A DNA stretch of 8,042 nt from CAZGVW01 sp964529265. Lineage in GTDB: Bacteria; Planctomycetota; Phycisphaerae; Phycisphaerales; UBA1924. The notes under the pieces were generated by a model. That model was not told the DNA's origin. It made no database searches and saw only the letters and a list, made by a program, of their open reading frames with translations. The position numbers and the translations under genes are program-made. This document shows, one piece after another, positions 5,450 through 8,042 of the stretch (its first letter is position 1; each line of letters opens with the position of its first letter). The DNA lies in contig CAZGVW010000287.1 of assembly GCA_964529265.1 (NCBI GenBank), positions 1 to 8,042 on the forward strand, written 5' to 3'.

Positions 5450-5950
5450 ATGAAACGGAAGCGTTTGGGGTTGTGGATGGTGGGGCTGGTGGCGGTGGGC
5501 GGGGCGGTTGGCGGCGCGATGAGCGCGGTGGCGCTAGCGCGGGATGGGGAGGCGCAGGGGAAGAAGAACGGGATCGTGTGGAGCGACACGCTGCTTGTGC
5601 AGTTGCGCGTGGCGGACCTGGATCGCTCGATCGCGTTCTACACGGAGACGCTGGGGTTCGAGCTGGAGTTACGGAACGATGATCTGAAGTGGGCGCGGGT
5701 GAAGCCGGGGATTCCGGGCGTGACGATCGGGCTCGGCGCGTCGGACGCGGCGACGGTGAAGGGGAGCGGGACGGTGTCGATGAACTTCGGCGTGAACAAC
5801 CTGGACGAGACGCGCGCGATTCTGGAATCGAAGGGCGTGCAGTTTCTGGGGCCGACGATCGACATTCCGGGCGTGGTGCGGCTGGCGGATCTGAAGGATC
5901 CGGACGGGAACATGATTCGTCTCGCGGGGCACTCGCCGCGGTCGGAATGA
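5450..5950 (+). CDS. Exported or membrane-anchored VOC-superfamily protein
   Basis: This 166-residue protein starts at 5450, where AAGGAG (5437-5442) lies 7 nt upstream; an in-frame ATG at 5399 has no such site. Residues 1-30 are MKRKR, a hydrophobic stretch and AVALA, so it is exported by a signal peptide or anchored by an uncleaved helix. The VOC domain (about 45-160) has VQLRVADLDRSIAFYTETLG at the start and VRLADLKDPDGNMIRL at the end. The usual first-strand metal ligand is not His here, and the Glu position after DPDGN is Arg157, so classical metal catalysis is doubtful. It shares the IPG[VL]VRLA-x-x-x-DPDGN block and the PGV-x-[VI]G segment with the upstream protein, indicating tandem duplication followed by relocation to another compartment. 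The gap to the upstream gene is 51 nt and to the downstream gene 41 nt, consistent with one transcript. An exported VOC protein is unusual; the ligand is unknown. Confidence 0.85.
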   Translation: MKRKRLGLWMVGLVAVGGAVGGAMSAVALARDGEAQGKKNGIVWSDTLLVQLRVADLDRSIAFYTETLGFELELRNDDLKWARVKPGIPGVTIGLGASDAATVKGSGTVSMNFGVNNLDETRAILESKGVQFLGPTIDIPGVVRLADLKDPDGNMIRLAGHSPRSE

Positions 5951-5991
5951 GGAACGGATCGCCGCGGAAGAGCGGCAAAGGAGTGACGACA

Positions 5992-6531
5992 ATGAAGAGG
6001 TTGTGCGGCGTGCGCGCAGCGGCGGGCCTGCTGCTGGCGGTGGTTGCGGTGTGCGCGGCGATGCTCTTTGCGCGGGAGACGGCGCGGGCGGGGGAGGCGA
6101 GCGAGGAGGGGCTGGCGGCGCTGTCGTGGATCGCGGGATCGTGGCGCGGGGATTACGACAAGGGCGGGTACGACGAGCAGTGGACAGAGTCGGAAGCGGG
6201 CTGCATGACGGGGATGTTCCGGTGGGTGCACGACGGGAAGGTGCGCGTGCACGAGTTTCTGCTGCTGGAGGAGGACGCGGAGGGCGGCGTGCACATGCGG
6301 CTGCGGCACTTCGGCGCCGGGATGAAGGCGTGGGAGGAGGCGCCGATGGTGTTCACGCTTGTGGAGCGGAAGGGGCAGGACGCGGTGTTCAAGGAGGAGA
6401 AGGACGGCGTGGTGAAGACGCTGCGGTATGCGATTGAGGATTCGGGGACGCTGCTCGTGGCGCTGACGGAGCCGGGGCGGGATGGGAAGGACCACACGTT
6501 TGAGTTTCGGTTCAAGCGTGTGGGGGGGTGA
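5992..6531 (+). CDS. Secreted DUF6265-like protein
   Basis: This 179-residue protein starts at 5992 with AAAGGAG (5977-5983) 8 nt upstream; the open frame extends back to 5689, but that part overlaps the previous gene. Residues 1-33 are a signal peptide ending TARA-GE. The mature protein begins LAALSWIAGSWRG, then GGYDEQWTESEAGCMTGMFR, then HEFLLLEE, the order of motifs seen in DUF6265 proteins (a small lipocalin-like beta-barrel family: W-x-x-GSW, E-x-W, G-x-MxGM-x-R, [YH]EF). The later strands (MVFTLVERKGQDAVF, TLLVALTE, HTFEFRFKRV) fit the same barrel. Its function is unknown; a ligand-binding role is plausible. It is the last gene of the operon with two VOC genes; its ribosome site AAAGGAGTGACGACA closely copies that of the first gene (AAAGGAGCGACGGCG). 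The stop is followed 8 nt later by hairpin repeat copy B. Confidence 0.8.
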   Translation: MKRLCGVRAAAGLLLAVVAVCAAMLFARETARAGEASEEGLAALSWIAGSWRGDYDKGGYDEQWTESEAGCMTGMFRWVHDGKVRVHEFLLLEEDAEGGVHMRLRHFGAGMKAWEEAPMVFTLVERKGQDAVFKEEKDGVVKTLRYAIEDSGTLLVALTEPGRDGKDHTFEFRFKRVGG

Positions 6532-6539
6532 ATGAGTGG

Positions 6540-6585
6540 GCTCGTGGCGCAGCCACTCGAAGCAGCGGCTGCACTACGGCGCCCC
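6540..6585. repeat. Hairpin-forming dispersed repeat, copy B
   Basis: This segment aligns without gaps to 2571-2616 (about 37 of 46 bases). The arms CGTGGCGCAGCC (6543-6554) and GGCTGCACTACG (6567-6578) pair at 10 Watson-Crick positions plus one G-T over a 12-nt loop. It begins 8 nt after the operon's last stop codon, so here it would lie in the 3' untranslated RNA and may help terminate or stabilise it. Copy A lies in a 5' region, so the repeat itself is probably an independent element. Confidence 0.6.
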
Positions 6586-6604
6586 CAGTGCATCAGGCGC
6601 TCGA

Positions 6605-6623
6605 CCCGGCTCGGAGAGCCGGG
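6605..6623. terminator. Strong hairpin between convergent genes, candidate terminator
   Basis: A perfect 8-bp stem, CCCGGCTC (6605-6612) and GAGCCGGG (6616-6623), closes a GGA loop. It sits between the convergent stop codons at 6531 and 6655, where it could end transcription from both sides. No T-run follows on either strand. Confidence 0.55.
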
Positions 6624-6654
6624 CCACCAGGAGCCGACCAGGAGGGTCACCGGA

Positions 6655-7914
6655 TCACTCGAACATGACTTCGCGCGAGAGTTCGCCGTCGTCGTCGATG
6701 ATCCACATGAGGCGGACTACCGCGCGGAGGCCGGTGATCTCGATGGTGGGGGGGAAGCGCGGGTCGTGCGAGGGAATCAAGGTCATTTCCGCGGGTTTGC
6801 GGAAGCGCGCGGAGCGGGCGCGGGACGTATCGCCATCGGCGTCGGCGCCGTCGGGGAAGGGGGGCTTGAAGAGGCGGTCGTCGGTGTAGCCGAGCGTGCG
6901 CGAGACGCCGTGCTCGGTGCGGATGACCTTGAATCGCGCGGCGGTGAGGACGTCGCGGAGTTCATCCATCGATTCGACGGGCACGTTGTTCTGGTGAAGG
7001 ACTTCGAGGCCGGCGCCGAGGAACTCGAGGCGCTCAGCCGCGGCGGAGAGGGGATCGGGCCGGAGATCGGCGACGAAGGAGATCCATTCGCGCTCGATGG
7101 CGGCGAATGAGGCGGCGCCGAAGGCCTCTTCGAAGGCGGCGTCCGGGGCACGGCCTTCGTTCAGGAGGAGCAGATAGTTCTGGAAGGCTTCGGCGTAGCG
7201 CCCCCCGCGGGCGTGGATGAGGAAGTGCGCGAAGGACCATGCCTGCGTGTAGAGCGTGCCGGAGCGCGGGTCGCCGTGTTCGAGGGCGGCGTTCCAGTCC
7301 TGGCGCGAGAGCGTGAGCAGTTCGGCGATGGAGAAGGCCTCGCGGCGGCGGAGCGCCTGCTTGAGCGAGATGAGGCGGCCCTCAGGCACGAGGCCGAGTT
7401 GCAGAACGCCGCCGACCATGACGGCGTGGCCGAAGTACTCGGCGAGGCCTTCGTTGGCCCAGATGGGGATGTTGTGGCCGATGCGCAGGTGCGCGAACTG
7501 GTGGAAGCCTTCGTGCTGAAGGACGTGGCGGATGCGGGCCCAATCGAGGCCGCGGGTCCAGGCGGTGAGGCCGGCTTCGCCCTGCTTCATGAAGAAGAGG
7601 CCGGAGGTGTTGGCGCCGTTGATGCCGCGGTCGGCGAGGAAGCGGACGTAGGTTTCCTGATCACGCCAGAGGTAGACGCGGACGGGGCTGTGGTCGCGCG
7701 GGGCGAAGGCGCGGAGGCGATCGGCGTATTCATCGAAGACGAGATCGAGGTGCGCGGCGAGTTCAGCGGCCTGGTTGCGGGGGAGGTCGGTGACGACTTC
7801 GTAGTTGCGGGAGTTGAAGGACCAGGGGGAAGCGCCCCCGGAAGCGGCGGGCGCGCTGCACGGCGCGAGGAGGGCGAGCGCGGCGAGGAACAGAGGGGCG
7901 AATCGCGTGCGCAT
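6655..7914 (-). CDS. Secreted DUF1570-type putative zinc metalloprotease
   Basis: This 419-residue protein starts with a signal peptide (1-24, ending APAA-SG); LLAPC resembles a lipobox but has Pro before Cys, so lipidation is unlikely. The core has HEGFH at 134-138 and NEGLAEYF at 154-161, giving His134, His138 and Glu155 as probable zinc ligands and Glu135 as catalytic base, in the gluzincin style. The series HExxH, then P-x-W-x-x-EGLAEYF, then a helical TQAWSFAHFL segment is typical of DUF1570 proteins, abundant in Planctomycetota. Residues 300-419 form a beta-rich tail with an acidic DADGD stretch whose role I cannot assign. The start is firm: AGGAGG (7929-7924 on minus) with 9-nt spacing. 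A 6-bp inverted repeat (7921-7926 with 7942-7947) overlaps part of that site, probably by chance. It stands alone in the window. Peptidase activity is inferred from the motif; substrates are unknown. Confidence 0.85.
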   Translation of the reverse strand: MRTRFAPLFLAALALLAPCSAPAASGGASPWSFNSRNYEVVTDLPRNQAAELAAHLDLVFDEYADRLRAFAPRDHSPVRVYLWRDQETYVRFLADRGINGANTSGLFFMKQGEAGLTAWTRGLDWARIRHVLQHEGFHQFAHLRIGHNIPIWANEGLAEYFGHAVMVGGVLQLGLVPEGRLISLKQALRRREAFSIAELLTLSRQDWNAALEHGDPRSGTLYTQAWSFAHFLIHARGGRYAEAFQNYLLLLNEGRAPDAAFEEAFGAASFAAIEREWISFVADLRPDPLSAAAERLEFLGAGLEVLHQNNVPVESMDELRDVLTAARFKVIRTEHGVSRTLGYTDDRLFKPPFPDGADADGDTSRARSARFRKPAEMTLIPSHDPRFPPTIEITGLRAVVRLMWIIDDDGELSREVMFE

Positions 7915-7969
7915 GCTGGGGCGCCTCCTGAGGGCGAGTGTAGGCGCGGGGCGTTCGTCGTGGTTGACA

Positions 7970-8016
7970 CCCGCAAAAAAACCGCGGGAACCCCGCCCCC
8001 CAGGTTGTTTGGGGGG
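7970..8016. other. GC-rich inverted repeats at the right edge, possible terminator region
   Basis: Two adjacent stems occur: CCCGC (7970-7974) with GCGGG (7984-7988) around a loop holding seven A (7975-7981), and CCCCCCA (7996-8002) with TGGGGGG (8010-8016) around a 7-nt loop. On the minus strand this reads as a G/C hairpin followed 14 nt later by a T7 run, which could end a gene entering from the right. No gene is supported in 7915-8042. Confidence 0.35.
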
Positions 8017-8042
8017 GACCCCAGCGCCCCCAAAGCCAAACA

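Noticed and set aside
5445..5450. TTGACA just before the second VOC gene as a -35 box
   Set aside because: It lies between the Shine-Dalgarno and the start codon, and no -10-like hexamer follows 16-18 nt later.
5689..5991. N-terminal extension of the DUF6265-like gene inside the second VOC gene
   Set aside because: It overlaps a well-supported gene in another frame and lacks domain features; the signal peptide starts at 5992 behind a good ribosome site.
7965..7970. TTGACA near the right edge as a plus-strand -35 box
   Set aside because: No -10 hexamer lies 16-18 nt downstream, where the sequence is GC-rich, and no plus-strand gene is visible there.
1..8042. CRISPR array, tRNA, rRNA, insertion sequence, defence or phage genes
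   Set aside because: I saw no regularly spaced direct repeats, no cloverleaf-like or rRNA-like sequence, no transposase or integrase motifs and no nuclease/helicase defence proteins in any supported gene.

Overview
The window is very GC-rich bacterial chromosome. The most likely source is the phylum Planctomycetota, class Phycisphaerae or a relative. Three observations support this: two secreted proteins end in dockerin-like repeats of the form D-x-N-x-D-G followed by LLGAWG/ILGAWG and a terminal Cys; there is a DUF1570-type secreted HEXXH protein; and there are many signal-peptide proteins in small, mostly monocistronic units. This assignment rests on recognised protein style, not on a database search.

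Layout, left to right. (1) Positions 1-2490, minus strand: two secreted alpha/beta-hydrolases in tandem, a 537-residue lipase-like protein with a C-terminal dockerin-like tail (877-2490) and, downstream of it, a second lipase/esterase (697 to 1) cut by the window edge. (2) 2491-2632: a divergent intergenic region holding a hairpin-forming repeat, then a small single-pass membrane protein of unknown function (2633-3022, plus). (3) A hairpin terminator candidate, then a secreted protein made of two copies of one domain plus one dockerin-like repeat (3088-4182, minus). (4) 4307-4885, minus: a regulator with two HxlR-type winged-helix domains. It is divergent from a three-gene plus-strand operon (5018-6531) encoding a cytosolic VOC protein, a secreted or membrane-anchored VOC paralogue and a secreted DUF6265-like protein. 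(5) A second copy of the hairpin repeat and a terminator-like hairpin. (6) A secreted DUF1570-type putative metalloprotease (6655-7914, minus). (7) A short non-coding edge with GC-rich inverted repeats.

The most interesting part is 4883-5020. Two face-to-face promoter candidates (TTGACG-17-TATACA on plus; TTTGCA-16-TATACT on minus) share a GTATA-n5-TATAC element that overlaps both -10 boxes. The operon leader then contains an 11-bp perfect inverted repeat whose right arm includes the Shine-Dalgarno of the first VOC gene. Together they suggest a locally controlled, possibly stress-responsive operon with both transcriptional (HxlR-type) and translational (SD-masking) control. This is inference from sequence.

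Two window-wide patterns stand out. A hairpin repeat of about 46 bp occurs at 2571-2616 and 6540-6585 with largely conserved pairing. Codon third positions also depend on strand: G-ending on plus genes, C-ending on minus genes. This gives a plus strand rich in G throughout and many long shadow ORFs.
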